Below are positions 1 through 11,870 of a stretch of 64,000 nt of DNA, piece after piece. The stretch covers positions 1,725,103 through 1,789,102 of the forward strand of contig PJRA01000216.1 of NCBI GenBank assembly GCA_016987375.1, read 5' to 3'. The stretch is from Brachionus koreanus. Taxonomy: Eukaryota; Rotifera; Eurotatoria; Ploima; Brachionidae. The notes beneath the pieces were generated by a model. The model did no database searches and was not told the DNA's origin. It worked only from the letters and a program-made list of their open reading frames with translations. The position numbers and the translations under genes were made by a program. Position 1 is the first letter of the stretch. Every line of letters starts with the position of its first letter.

Positions 1-822
1 AAGAACACTAAATGCTAAATCGTACTCAGTACAATTTATATGAGTCAGATCTTCTACTTTTGATAACTGTTTAATAAAAGAAGTATTCTCCTATCAAATA
101 TCTTATAATCTTCCCTTAGGTATTCAAAAACGTTTTTACATAATTGGTTATTAAAAAATTGTTTGACAAAGAATATTTTATACAATCATTAATAGAAATA
201 TCATATTTTTCATAAAATTGGTTGAACGGAAAAAATCAAAGAATGTTTATATAATCAATATTTTTTGTGTATTATAATTTTGTTAAATTTTAATAATTAT
301 TATTCACAATAAATAAAAATTAACAAATTATTCAGAATCAATTTTTTGAATTTAAAAAAAATTATTTTTTTATAAAATAAATTTTTTTAAATAGTTTCAT
401 TGACAGACAGTAAACAAAACAGATAATATTTTTCCGAAAGAAAAAAAAAATTTAAAATAAATTTTTTGCTTTTAATTTTAGAAATTATGGCAAGAAATTA
501 GTCTTGCTTTTAAGTATTGAATAAATATATCAACACTGACCGAGCTAATTTATTTGTGAAAATTTTATTTAGATCAAAAGAAAATCTTCAACTATTTAGT
601 ACATCTGAAACAATTAGAGCTCTAAAAATTAGAGAAAATTTTAGGATTTTTTGGTTAGACATCGGGCAGAATGCATATTATTCAAATTTAGTTTAAATTT
701 TATTTTCTAAATTTAGCTAATGAATAAATTAAGTAAAATAGAACTATTGACCAAATAAAATTGTGCATCTAGTTATAAAAAAATTTTTCAAGTTTAATTA
801 AACTAGAACCATTAGACAGATC
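1..822. other. AT-rich stretch downstream of twinfilin, no gene seen
   Basis: No open frame with coding character, no splice-phased exon and no repeat structure could be found here. It should contain the 3' UTR of the twinfilin gene next to 823. Confidence 0.5.
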
Positions 823-1875
823 TCAACTGCTCAAGTCTGTTCGCGTAAGACGCTTAGCGCCTCTTGAGTTTGGACCTTTTGGTTTATCGAATTTTTTCGA
901 ATCGGCTGCTTTTTTCGGATGCAATTCTTCAATCAAAAAATTTTCACTCAATTCATTTGGCTCACTAATCTCAATAGTTTTGCCAATGTCAATGCCGTAT
1001 TGAGACTTAATGTATTGAATCATTTCGCTTTTAGTACTTGAGTAAATCATTCTTTCCTTGATTGACACCGAAAAACCCGGCATAGAATATATAAAAATAA
1101 TTGATTTAAATTTTTCGCCATCATGGCTATGGTTAAATCTGAACAAATGGAATCTACCTCTGTCTTCTGGTATATGTTTCTTAATATCCTCAATTTTACT
1201 CACATCGTTTGATGAAAACAGCTTTTTTGATTGAATTTTCTCCTCTTCTATATTAACAACTAACTGGACATAGTTTGATTTTTCGCTTTGGAAAAATTCG
1301 AGCGCCTCTACGGCTGAATTCTCAATGGGAAACATGACACCTTGAAGGGTCTTGTGTTTAGTGTCTACATTAATGCGTGTATGATCTTCATTTTGCTTTA
1401 ATAATTCTATTTCCTCTTCACGATTGGTGAGCGGTGCCGGAGCTTGTTGGGATTTTATGTGCTTCAAGTATCCCTCTAAAGAAATATCGTCCTCAACTGT
1501 GGCAAACAGCTCATCGGCTACTTGACCAGCACCGAATTCCATTTTCAATGTAGACTTGGTCGATGCGTACAGCATCTTTTGCTTCACCGTAGCAAAGTCT
1601 GGAGACCAGAGAATCAAAAGCCAAGTGTATCCAGAATTAGTTTTTTCATCTAATCTATAGAATATATAGCATGGAGACTTTGGTTCAATTGACTCAAGAA
1701 CAAATTTGTTATAATCTGCTTGCCAGTTTGAATTTTTTACTTTATGATTAACGCTTAAAACAAGTTCTTCTTTGTCACTAATGATCACTTTAAACATTCT
1801 TACATTGTCTTGTTTAGCATGAGCAAAAAAATTACGCAATTCATCGTTTGATTTGATGCCCGATTGATGAGACAT
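823..1875 (-). CDS. twf: Twinfilin, actin-binding protein with two ADF-H domains
   Basis: Single uninterrupted frame of 350 codons, the usual length of animal twinfilins. Twinfilin binds G-actin, caps barbed ends and binds capping protein in the cytoplasm. Two ADF-homology domains are visible, roughly residues 5-140 and 175-315. Each carries the family pattern of a Y/F-rich core and a conserved basic helix: 'KQKMLYASTKSTLK' in the first and 'KERMIYSSTKSEM' in the second. The C-terminal tail has the conserved basic stretch FDKPKGP..RGAKRLTR that in the family contacts capping protein. The ATG at 1875 is preceded by AT-rich sequence and gives the expected N-terminus. The absence of introns is unusual beside the intron-rich neighbours. 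Confidence 0.95.
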   Translation of the reverse strand: MSHQSGIKSNDELRNFFAHAKQDNVRMFKVIISDKEELVLSVNHKVKNSNWQADYNKFVLESIEPKSPCYIFYRLDEKTNSGYTWLLILWSPDFATVKQKMLYASTKSTLKMEFGAGQVADELFATVEDDISLEGYLKHIKSQQAPAPLTNREEEIELLKQNEDHTRINVDTKHKTLQGVMFPIENSAVEALEFFQSEKSNYVQLVVNIEEEKIQSKKLFSSNDVSKIEDIKKHIPEDRGRFHLFRFNHSHDGEKFKSIIFIYSMPGFSVSIKERMIYSSTKSEMIQYIKSQYGIDIGKTIEISEPNELSENFLIEELHPKKAADSKKFDKPKGPNSRGAKRLTRTDLSS

Positions 1876-3531
1876 TTTATAAGAAACAAATTTTAATCTA
1901 AAAATTTACTAAGAAATTTTTGTTGTTTTTTTTTTTTTTATCACGTTATTTTAGTAAAGATTTTATAAACTGTTCTTATGACTAGAAATAATGAAGCTAT
2001 TTTATTTACTTTTAAGGTCAAATTGATTATTCGGATTCAATATTCAGATAAATAAATGTTGATCATTTGTGGTACTAATGTTGAAAAAATGTGTCAGTTA
2101 AGTATTTCCTTTGTCAAATATTTGAAGCATTTTTTGAACAGGACTCTCAAATTAGTTCGAATTGAAAATAAAAATTATCTTGATTTTTTTAGACTAATTA
2201 TTTTAAAATTTTATTCAGCAATTTTGAAATTATGGGAATTTAATTTTTCAATTTTAATAGTGAATGTCTAGAAATGTTCTGATTCTAGACAAAATCATGG
2301 GATTCGACTTTTGCAACTTAAATTTTTTTTTTCAATGAGAAAAGCAACGATCTAGAAAATATTTATCAAGGGGTAAAATATTTTCTTTAAAAATTTTGTT
2401 TTTTTTTTCTTGTTGCAGAACAAAATCATCTTTTTAATAATAATAATAATAAATTGAAATAATTTTAACAATAAAATATAATATAACAGATAAAAAAGAT
2501 TAGATTTTTTTATTAGACAAATTACATTATAAAATTCAAAGAATCAAAAAATATTTGCTTAGATAAAGTCAAAAAGAAAAGCAGGAAGAGGAAATTGAAA
2601 ATTGGGCCTAATAATTAAAAATAATTCATTTATAAATCAAACGATTTAAATATTGGAGTATAATTTTATTGATTTTTGAGGTGACTTCATGTCCCCGGGT
2701 TTTAATTAAGAATTTTAAACTAAAAATATTAAATATTTAGCAGAGTAAAATGAAATATTTAAATTTATTTTTAAAAAACATATTTCTTTTAATCTGGAGT
2801 CCATTTTTATTTTTTTTCCCTGATTGTTTAAATTCAGTAAACTTCAAATTTAGATTTAGCATTGATTTTTGAAATTTTTTCTAGGCTTTCAATTAATAAA
2901 AAAAAATAGGTCATTGAAAAAAAAAATTAATTATTGAAATTGATCCAAGTGATGGGAAGTCTACGATTAAATTATTTACTCATGCAAAAATTTCAAAGCA
3001 AATTTTCGAGTGAATTTTTTTTCCATCAGCTATTTTATTTAAAATATGATTAATCTATTTAATTTATAATCGTTTGAAAAAAATCTAATGCTAAACTGTC
3101 ACAATCACTACAGGTAAAACACCTACACTTTTTAAATTTTAAATTGATCGTAATTTTTTTCTTATCTTAGGTACATAATTAAATTTTTCAATTTATTAAG
3201 CCCATCGCAACGAAACAAACATAATTTATTTTTTCAAATATTAGAATAAAATAAAATCGGCACTCGTTTTGTTCTGTTTTACGATTTTGCTAAGGTGAAT
3301 AATAATAAAATACTCCAACGTTAACACAAATGTCTTTTTATGCTAATTTTAAATTTAGATTTACTTTATTTTTTTTTTCATATTTTATTTGCATTCAAAA
3401 GGTAAATTGTAAAATATACGATTCCTTAGTATCATCAAATTTTACATAATTTACAAATTATGAAACTAGAATTAAATTTTTTTTTTACTAAGTCGATTTA
3501 TAATAATTTTATTTCTAATTTAGATAAAACT
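1876..3531. other. Intergenic region between twinfilin (-) and the membrane-protein gene (+)
   Basis: Divergent promoters of twinfilin and the + strand membrane gene must lie here. The sequence is AT-rich with many homopolymer runs. I see no exon, RNA gene or mobile element; short frames such as 2056-2271 are compositional. Confidence 0.45.
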
Positions 3532-6500
3532 ATGTCTCCCAATGTAAAATATATAGCTTTTTTCCTTCTCATAAATACTGTATGGTGCTCGGACTATGTT
3601 GCCCCTAATGAAAATAGTGTACTTGTTCATTTTATGGACTTGAATAGAGAAAAAGTAACCTTTAGCTAGCAAGTTTATTTTGTTTTTATTTAATCAATTC
3701 GTGTTTAGTTTATGGAAGCTTTGCCATCAGTTTCAAATGCTATAGCAAGTGCAGCAAACGAATTTTGCGAAAATCAAACCTCATCTTGTGGAAATTTGAA
3801 AAATTTGTATATATAAATTTTATTTATTTTTTATTTATCACCCTAATTACTAATAAATAAAAGTAACATTACCTCGCGGAATGTAAAATTTGTGGGAGCA
3901 GACGAGAAGGATAAATACAATGAAGAAACTAGATATGTAATTTCAAACATTTACATTGATAATGAAGGTGCAGAAGAAGAATTTCATGTTTTGCCAAAGC
4001 CGCAAACTTTGGGTTTGTTAAATATTTTAAAGTTTTTGATTAGTATTTTTTAAAATTTTTTAAGAGTTTTTTAAAAAACATCGAAACGACATAGTGAAAA
4101 ATGGAAAAGTTGAAATAGCTTACGTGGATAATGAGCTCGTTTATCCACAGAGAAATAATTTAGACAACTATTTGATAATTCCAATCTCATGCGCTTTTTG
4201 TGTTTTACTGATAGTTTTAAACCTAATTTGTCAAATTAAAACGTAAGTTTGTCATATTTTTAAAAACAAATAGTGCTTAATTTTTTTGGCTAAAAAATTT
4301 TTAACTAGTTATTTGTTATTCTTTTTTATTGCTACTCTGAATCATAGAGCTTAAAAAAATATATATGCATGACTTTATCTTAAATTAGAAATGCATAGAA
4401 CTTTTTGTTTAGCTGTGATATTGTGAAGTTTTGATCTAATAATTTAAAAAAAAAATTTTTTATAAACTTCACAATATTTTTAAAAAATTATTCAACTTAC
4501 TTAAATCAAATAATTAAAATTGATTGTTAACGACTAGAAATCAATTAAAATTAAAAAATAAAAAAGCTTCCCAACAGAAATATTTGTTCTTTTTTTTTTT
4601 TCTTTTTTTGTTTTAGAGATACTCATAAAAATATCAAATTAATCCTTTTTATCCTTTATTTACTCATTTTTACATTCTTAATAAAATAACTTATTTCTTG
4701 ATAATCTTTTAAAAGTTGTTTGACCTTTTTTATTTAGTTAGTTTTAGACAACCGATAATATTTGATTGCTAAGTATTTTTAATATGTTTAATTATTCACC
4801 AACATAAAGTAATTATCCTGAATCTATTTTAGAATTTTTTGAACATAACTTTTATACTGAATTATTTGATGCTTAATAATAAATAAGATTGAATTTCACA
4901 AAAAAATGCTATTAGACCTTAATGAATCTGTTGTGTTTTTGTTACCATAATTAATCTATGCAAATTTGAATATAGATCACATATTTGTAAATATTTTAGA
5001 AAATGTCTGAGCCTTATTTTTAATGAAAATTGTCCCTATCTTTTTTAAAATAATGCATTCTTTGCCTATCTCAAAATAATTAAAAAATACCTCTATTTTT
5101 ACTGGTTTCATTTCTAAAATAAAATTCTTCCTCGTATTTTTTATTATTTAATGTTTTAACCTACGATAAAATACTAGTTTTACTAAATCGAATTTTGTTT
5201 AAACAATCTTAATGACTTTTATGTATAAAACAAACTCAATATTTTACTTAATAGTAAAATAGACACTTAATTGTCTTTTAAAATTTCTATCCTTTAATTT
5301 ATTTACAAATCGAATAACTATTTAATTTTTAAATGGGACTTAAACTTTAATTAAATAAATAAAATAAAATATTAAATTTAACACCTAATTAATAAAAAAA
5401 ATCACTACATGATTGTAAAACTATGATTGACGGAATCAAAAAGCTATATTTTCAAAATTGAAAAATATAGTGATGATTCAGTCGTTATGGATTATCAATC
5501 GGGGCAAATAGAAGATAAGAAGCTCCAAAAAAAGTTACTTTATAGATTTTTCTTTGAAAAAATAGAGATAAAATTTTATTATTTAGAAGTATTTTAATAA
5601 TACAAGGTAGAGCATTGCATGCTTCTTCTAAGTTAAAAGTTACTTATCTTTTTTCCTCTTTGTAAATAAAAGAAAAATATGAAATTAAAAAATATTTTTA
5701 TAAAAATTCTCACCCAAATTATTTAAAACATAAAGCCTACTAAGTAAATAAATTCGTAAAAAAGTCATCGTTCTTTCTTAGTTGTTTTACAGGTCTAACA
5801 TCTTTGACATCAAGCCTAGAGTCCTCAATAAATGAAGATTCAGAATGAATCATTTTTTAAAAATTAAATTGAAAATTGATTCTTCTTAACTATCTGCTAA
5901 AATCACCAATTTGCATTTTTGTTACTTGTTTTGGAAATTAATTAAAATATTAGATTTTTAATCGTTTGTAGATAAAGGTTTCTTCAAAATAGAGTTGATC
6001 ATTTTTAAAAAGTTAGATTTTTAAGTAGTTTTCTATTAGATTATATATTTTTTTTAAACATGGATAGCTTTTAAAAAAATAGGGGATAATTTTTATCAGA
6101 CTTGTTTAACATTAGAAAGCCAGAAGGGTTTTTTAGATCCTTTATTAAAAAATTGAATCTTTAATACTTTTTGATAGAAATAAAATTTTAAAAATTAAAG
6201 CATCTTGTTAATAATTCTTAAAAAAATTTTTCGGAAAAATATTTTATTTGTCTACATAACCAAATTAGAAATTTTTATTGATTGGGTTGAGCTTTCTAGT
6301 GTTATAAGTCACTAGTCTTAAGTAAGTTCAATGATTTGACTGTTAATGTAACCAGATTAGATTGAGAAGTCTTTACAGCATAGATTTTATAATATTCTCT
6401 TTGTTTTTTTAAATATTTTAAAAAATATGAGCTTTAAACAAACTATTTTATTTCGAAATTTTCAATTAAATGATTCTACTTCTTAGAAGATTAGTAGCCA

Positions 6501-7173
6501 CACTAAAAAAAACCCTAAGTTGGAAGCATTCTTCTAAAAATCGTGTTTTATCACAAATTATCAATTTAAAACCTTTTATTATCAAAATTGCATCCAACCT
6601 AAAATTTTTGATAATTTTCATAAATTAGTTTTAAAAAAGCAGCATATTAATTCAATTAAATTTGATTATTTTATTAATAAATTTATTAAAAAATATCAAA
6701 ATGAAAATTTCTTGCTCTGACACTTTATAATTATGGTTGAATTTAGACTAACACTAATTTAGATTAAAATACTTAGCAATTTAGTTAGTTTAATTAAATT
6801 GATTATTACTCTGTAGTCTTTATGTAATTTAATAGCGAATAACTAGTTAAGAAGGTGAAGCTTTTAATATTTAATGCATCACATTAACTGGGTGTTTTGA
6901 AATTTTAAATCAAGATCAAAAAATCAATCGAAGCCGAAAAATAAAATCTATAAAAAAGAATCAGGATTCGATAATGGCAAACCGAAAGACAACGGGGAGG
7001 AGAACAAATTTCCACTCTTGAAAAAAAACGAGGAGAGTTATGATGAACCAGATTCGTCTCGTTACCTGGAGCCAATGGAACGTTTTCCAATTCCATCGAC
7101 GCCCATGCTTACTACCGCCAGACAGCTTTCGAACATTAGAACTAATCCTCACATGAGATTGACCCAAGTTTAA
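3532..7173 (+). CDS. Small type I membrane protein, isoform with proximal cytoplasmic tail
   Basis: Family not recognised. Proposed exons: 3532-3654, 3709-3806, 3864-4012, 4065-4242 and terminal exon 6915-7173, giving 268 aa. The start at 3532 (MSPNVKYIAFFLLINTVWCS) gives a clean signal peptide; an upstream in-frame ATG at 3460 would bury it. The ectodomain is about 140 residues with glycosylation sites (NQTS, NITS). A hydrophobic segment near residues 160-180 (IIPISCAFCVLLIVLNLI) precedes a basic stop-transfer. Exon 4 ends AAA AC before a consensus GTAAGT, phase 2. Exon 6915 begins with the single base needed, so the junction reads T-S-K-N-Q. The tail is charged and ends LTQV, which fits a class I PDZ ligand. 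If the GTAAGT were not used, translation would stop at 4244-4246. The ectodomain might be a SEA-like module, but this is a guess. Confidence 0.6.
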
Positions 7174-7369
7174 GATAAATTCCTTTTCGTGAAAATATTA
7201 CTATTTAGGCCATTTAGAGCTATATTTTATTAATTTAGAATAAAATTTTATTTAAAAAAAATTGTTTTAATATAAAAAAAAAAGTAAGATTAAAAACATC
7301 ACAGAAAGTCAAACAACTTTTGATTGATTGATTAAACGAATAAATTAAATTGATTTTTTACATTCTAAA

Positions 7370-9406
7370 TTAATTTAATTTAATGCCCCTACTTGCATAT
7401 ACCGGTGTTAGAATTGAAATAGTTGATTCTTCCATTTGCAAGGCTTCTGTTAGCAATACTATCTTGGAATTTGTCAAAAAACTCATCCAAGAAAATTTAC
7501 CATTGCCAAATGAAAAACTCGACCGATTAAGCTCGTTAAAATTAGAGTCTATTTCGAATATAGACTTGCCATCTGTGGAATATAAGAATCCGTGCGAATC
7601 AAGGGTCAAACACCGCAAATTATTTTTTAAATTTTGATTAGAGCGACTGGGCAGCAAAGTTCTCAGTTCGTAAACATTTAATGAAGACCAATCATTGAAC
7701 AAACATATAAGTTCAGTGGAAGAACTGACCATTTGAAGGACATCTTTCTGCTCTAGAGTTAAACCGGCATTTATGCAACACTTGATTAAATCAGTATCTT
7801 TTAGACTTTTCAGATCTACTTGAAGGCTGACTATTCTCTTTGAGTTTCGATCGTAGAAAACTAGGCGCCGTTTTAAGCTACTTTTCATTGTTTCCTTAAA
7901 GACCGATTCGTCTTCGATCAAATTTAGACAAGTTGGAAATATTGAGTTTTCTTGGTAGTTTATTTCACTCAAGTCCAAATACCCGTCCAAATAAATATCT
8001 TCCAGATAGTGGCTGTTTTCGACTATGTTGAATCTGACTATTCCGAATTTTTCGCTTGATAAATACAAATGGTTGTTATCTTCGTCTACACAAAAATCGT
8101 ATACGCCGAAATTAAGATTTAGACGATAGGTGGCATTTTTGTTTGGCAAATAGGAGTCAAGCTCTTTGACCAATTGACCGTACTCATTGTAAACTAAAAG
8201 CTTAGACTCGTCTAGTCTATTTCTTTTAAAGACTAGGACGACTATTAAATTTTGGTTAAATTTTAGACTTTTCATGGCCATCGGCCTGTAATAACCATTC
8301 AAGTTGAAACTAATAAAAAAATTAGTGTAATTTCTAAGATCAATTGGGGGACTAGGAATCACTTGTTTTTTAAAAAACTCTGAATAATCATTGCTAAGCT
8401 TTGAGGCAACAAACTTTTCGCTCATCAACTGCTTGGCACTTAATCTCTTGCTCGGCTCTATAGTCAAACAAGCCCGAATTAAATTTTTTAGATCATTTGA
8501 ATAAATTAAATTAGTCTCTAAGTTAATGCGGATTTTTTCAACACAAACATCTGATATTTTGAATTTATCTTTGCCAGCGAAAGCTTTTTTCAAAAATGCC
8601 AGCTCATAGACTATACACCCAAAGCTAAATATATCGCTTTTGTGAATATATTTTTCGCATATATTTATTCTTTCATTAATTGTGTCCAAGCTAGCATAAG
8701 TCAAGTGAGAGTCAATGAGCATTCTTAGCTCTGGAGCCATGTAGTACGGTGTGCCTACTTGGGATATATTCACAAGTTTATAAACTGTTTTGTTCTCCTG
8801 TTGGAATTTTTTTTCAGCACAATAACCAGCCTCTGAATCAGCCGAATCATTCAAATACTTGATCACCTGGTTTTCAGTCATTGGAGACTCGACAACAAGC
8901 TTGGCGAAGCCAAAATCACCAATCTTGCATGTTCCTTTCTTGTTGTGAATATAAATGTTTTCCGGCTTAAGGTCCCTATGTATAATTCCGCAACTGTGTA
9001 AATATTCAATGCCGGCCAGTATTTGATTACACCAGTACCATATCAAATTCTCCTCAATAATCTTTACTTGTTTTTTGTACAGGAATATTTTTTCTCGCAA
9101 GGTTCCACCATCACAGTATTCCATTATCCAGTAAACATGGTCATTGTGAATATACGAATCAAAGTATTTAATAATATTTTCGTGTTCTATTTTGAGTATG
9201 TTTAGCTTTTGTCCCTCTTCCAAAGCATACGATCGATTGATAACACTAATTCTGAGTATATACTGATTTAGATTTATCTCTTTAAGAGCGTATAGCTTTT
9301 TGTTTGCATTTGAACGGACTAGGTAAACTTTGCCAAAAGTTCCCTGGCCAATCGATGAACGACACACTTTAGTGTAGTCTTCACTCCAGTCTTTTGCTTG
9401 ATGCAT
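7370..9406 (-). CDS. Serine/threonine protein kinase, NEK-like, with C-terminal propeller-like region
   Basis: Intron-less 678-aa protein starting at ATG 9406. The kinase domain spans residues about 11-330. It has the glycine loop GQGTFGKV (20-27), Lys42 in ALKE, HRDLKPEN (143-150, catalytic D145), DFG (164-166) and GTPYYMAPE (218-226), so it should be active. The order and motifs are closest to NIMA-related kinases, but the subfamily is not certain. DFG to APE spans about 60 residues, longer than usual, because of an acidic/polar insert around 172-210. Residues about 370-678 lack a second known domain. They contain repeated short strands with 'VYNEYGQLVKEL' and 'LYSTDGKSIFEID', resembling an NHL or other beta-propeller. 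The gene lies antisense between the two alternative tail exons of the membrane-protein gene. Confidence 0.85.
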   Translation of the reverse strand: MHQAKDWSEDYTKVCRSSIGQGTFGKVYLVRSNANKKLYALKEINLNQYILRISVINRSYALEEGQKLNILKIEHENIIKYFDSYIHNDHVYWIMEYCDGGTLREKIFLYKKQVKIIEENLIWYWCNQILAGIEYLHSCGIIHRDLKPENIYIHNKKGTCKIGDFGFAKLVVESPMTENQVIKYLNDSADSEAGYCAEKKFQQENKTVYKLVNISQVGTPYYMAPELRMLIDSHLTYASLDTINERINICEKYIHKSDIFSFGCIVYELAFLKKAFAGKDKFKISDVCVEKIRINLETNLIYSNDLKNLIRACLTIEPSKRLSAKQLMSEKFVASKLSNDYSEFFKKQVIPSPPIDLRNYTNFFISFNLNGYYRPMAMKSLKFNQNLIVVLVFKRNRLDESKLLVYNEYGQLVKELDSYLPNKNATYRLNLNFGVYDFCVDEDNNHLYLSSEKFGIVRFNIVENSHYLEDIYLDGYLDLSEINYQENSIFPTCLNLIEDESVFKETMKSSLKRRLVFYDRNSKRIVSLQVDLKSLKDTDLIKCCINAGLTLEQKDVLQMVSSSTELICLFNDWSSLNVYELRTLLPSRSNQNLKNNLRCLTLDSHGFLYSTDGKSIFEIDSNFNELNRSSFSFGNGKFSWMSFLTNSKIVLLTEALQMEESTISILTPVYASRGIKLN

Positions 9407-9787
9407 TTACCCAATTTTGAACCAATTTTGGAATAAATTGCGAATTTGGCAAAAAGGGATTTATAAATCTAACTTTCGTAAAAAATGATGTTTACCCTTT
9501 TTTGTTATGGTTTTAAAAAGCATATTTTTTAATGCTACGAAATATATAGGTCACTCTAATATATTATCAAAAAATTTTCAATAATTAAGAAATTTAGCAC
9601 CAGTTAAATGAGTTAAATAATTATAGGTCTTAAAATTTTATGCTAAAATTTCAAATAAAAATTATTAATTCATTCAAATTTGACTTATTTTTTGATATTT
9701 TCAAATTAAGCTTTTACTTAACAAAAAAAATAAATAAAAATTTAAAAAAAAACAGTCTTATTTAATAAATTTTTTTAAATCTAAAAG

Positions 9788-10175
9788 GTCGAAAAAAGAA
9801 AAACAAAGTCTAATTAATGAGGCTAAGGAACTAAAGCCTTTAATTAAGAAGCCAATTGATCCTAGCGTACACAGCGAAGGTTCGGAAACAAGGCTTAATA
9901 AGCCCAACGCTTTGAGCAGACATGACTCGTTTGATCAAAAATTGGACGTAAAATCTGGCGGTAAACGCCGAAAGAAAAACAGAAACATGGTGGCTGGCAG
10001 TGTTGGATCTGGAATTGGCTCGCCAAGAAATATTGCAGAAAGTTTGGATGATAGTCAGAATAGAAGCTATTCGGTAAATACGAATGGTGATGTGCAAATT
10101 CCTATCACTTACGATCAGCGAGCATATGCGGATTCGCGTGTAGCCTACCGATTGGCTTCTAGTGAAGACAACTAA
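9788..10175 (+). CDS. Alternative terminal exon (distal cytoplasmic tail) of the type I membrane protein
   Basis: A 388-nt stretch with clear coding composition, open to a TAA at 10173-10175 and preceded by an AG at 9786-9787. It has no start codon of its own and begins with one base completing a codon, the same phase 2 as exon 6915-7173. Joined to the donor at 4243 it reads T-S-K-K-E-K, almost the same first residues as the proximal tail (T-S-K-N-Q). The resulting isoform would be 311 aa. The tail is basic then Ser/Asn-rich (KRRKKNRN, GSPRN) and ends SSEDN, so it lacks the PDZ-type end of the other tail. Assignment to this gene is inferred from phase and orientation. It could instead belong to another + strand gene whose 5' exons I did not find. 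Confidence 0.5.
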
Positions 10176-11780
10176 AGACCTATTTGCGTAATTTAGTTAT
10201 TTGAAGCAACTAGTTTAGTTCTTGAAATTTTTCTTTTTAAATAATGTTTCATTTATTTTTAATAAAATTTTAAAAATATTTTTATCTAAATTCTTTTCGT
10301 CCTAAACATAGATATGAGATCATTGCATCTTATTTTCCGCATACTAAAAATAAAACATAAAAATTTTATTTAATTTTTTTTTTAAGACACGAAAAAAAGA
10401 TATTCGAAAAAACCTGTTACATAACTCACTTTTCTATTTTGAATAAAACAATGTTTTTATTTTGTATAAAATTTCCAAATTTGACTAAGTTTTATTATGA
10501 ATGTCAGGTGTGTTCTAATTAATTGAAATTATTTCTCTCATACTATCGTTTTTAAATTCTTGCGAAAACTTTGTGTCTTTTTGAATTTAAAATTAAAATT
10601 GCTTTAAATATTCGTTTGTAGGAAAAAAGTTAACTTTAATTTAGAAATTAATTTTTATCTTTTTAAATAAAATATATATTTGTGAAAAATATTCGTCACT
10701 TATTTTTGTTATATTTTGAAAAAAAATTCTTTTCTAGAGATTATTAAAGATTGAAAATTAATATTTTTTTTTTTATATTCTTCTACATACAATTGGTTTT
10801 ATATTTATCTTATTTAGCTTTTTAAAAATTAATTTTTTTTCTTTTTAATTAAAAAAAAAAATTAAGCGTAAAAGCTTAGATTTATATTTTATTACTTATT
10901 TTGGTCTGAATAATTATCTTGGCACATATTATTTGTTATTAACATAAATGATTTGAAAAGAGCATTTTAAATCAAATAATGACTCAAGTTTTATTCGTAT
11001 TATATTTTGATGACTAGTAAGAAAATTAAATAAAATAAAAGAATTCTTGGAAGCATGATTTTTATATAAAATTCCACAGTCATAAACATTAATTAAAGCT
11101 ATCAATTTCATAGCTAATGAAAATAATCCAAAAAGAAAGTTAAGAGTACTCTTTCAAATACTCTCTAGTCTTAGTAATGAGTAATTAGAGGAAAATATTG
11201 CTCAATAATTGCATTTGTGATTTACAAGATGATCTAAGAAATATAAATTTTCAAAATAAAATATATTTTATTTTTAAAAAATCAAATTTTATAATGGTGT
11301 TCTACCGAAATTATGCTTATTTTTTCCTCCGAATTAGAAAAAAAATTTCAACATATAAAATATAATTTTTGCTCCTCTCTCATCATGCTTTTAGTTTCAA
11401 GTCAAAAGACATGACTTCAAATTCCTTTTGTTCGAAAAAAAAGTCAGTATTAATTTAATTTTTATTTAAGTTGAAATTTTAATTTAAAAATAAAATGTCA
11501 AAATTAATTAGATTGATTAATTAAATTAATTATTCGATTAATTTAAAGAATTTTTTTCTCTTTATTAAATTATATCTTGTGGTAAACTTAAAAAATAGTC
11601 TTTTAAAAGTCAAGTCATTGACATATTTTTTAAAAAAAAAAATTTCAAATTTAGTCAAAAGACTTGACTTTGACTTTATGACTTTTGAACAACTCTGTGA
11701 TGCACAATAATGACATGTTCTTTTATAAAAAAACACTGGATAAAATTTTTGATTTAAGGCATGTTCTTAATTTCGAAAAT
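10176..11780. other. AT-rich intergenic stretch, no gene seen
   Basis: Very AT-rich sequence with poly-A/T runs and short palindromic AT blocks (for example around 11455-11545). I found no exon with phased splice sites and no repeat with boundaries. Short frames at 10929-11111 and 11530-11736 have no coding character. Confidence 0.45.
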
Positions 11781-11870
11781 CTAGCTTTTTTGAGCATATT
11801 TAAGTGCATTCTCGACTTTTAGTTCAAAAGATTTTTTGGAGTCTTCGTCACTCAAGTTGTCCTTGAGACC
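11781..11870 (-). pseudogene. Possible fragment of an HSP70-like C-terminal lid
   Basis: On the minus strand a 29-residue open stretch reads GLKDNLSDEDSKKSFELKV and then an ENALKY segment before a TAG at 11781-11783. The pattern GLK.x.[IL]S[ED]xDxKK followed by a helix ending in ALK resembles the start of the HSP70 C-terminal lid. A diverged second copy of its first 30 nt (GGTCTGATGCACATTTTGAG on the minus strand) lies just upstream, near 11900-11930. No flanking HSP70 sequence is present, so this would be a decayed fragment. It may be chance resemblance. Confidence 0.25.

Noticed and set aside
3460..3531. Upstream ATG extending the membrane protein by 24 residues
   Set aside because: It would place 24 polar/aromatic residues before an otherwise ideal signal peptide; ATG 3532 is preferred.
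6905..7167. Two minus-strand frames over the proximal tail exon
   Set aside because: Antisense shadows of the + strand exon 6915-7173, which has the splice phase and coding pattern.
7383..7637. + strand frame of 84 codons
   Set aside because: Antisense shadow of the kinase C-terminus.
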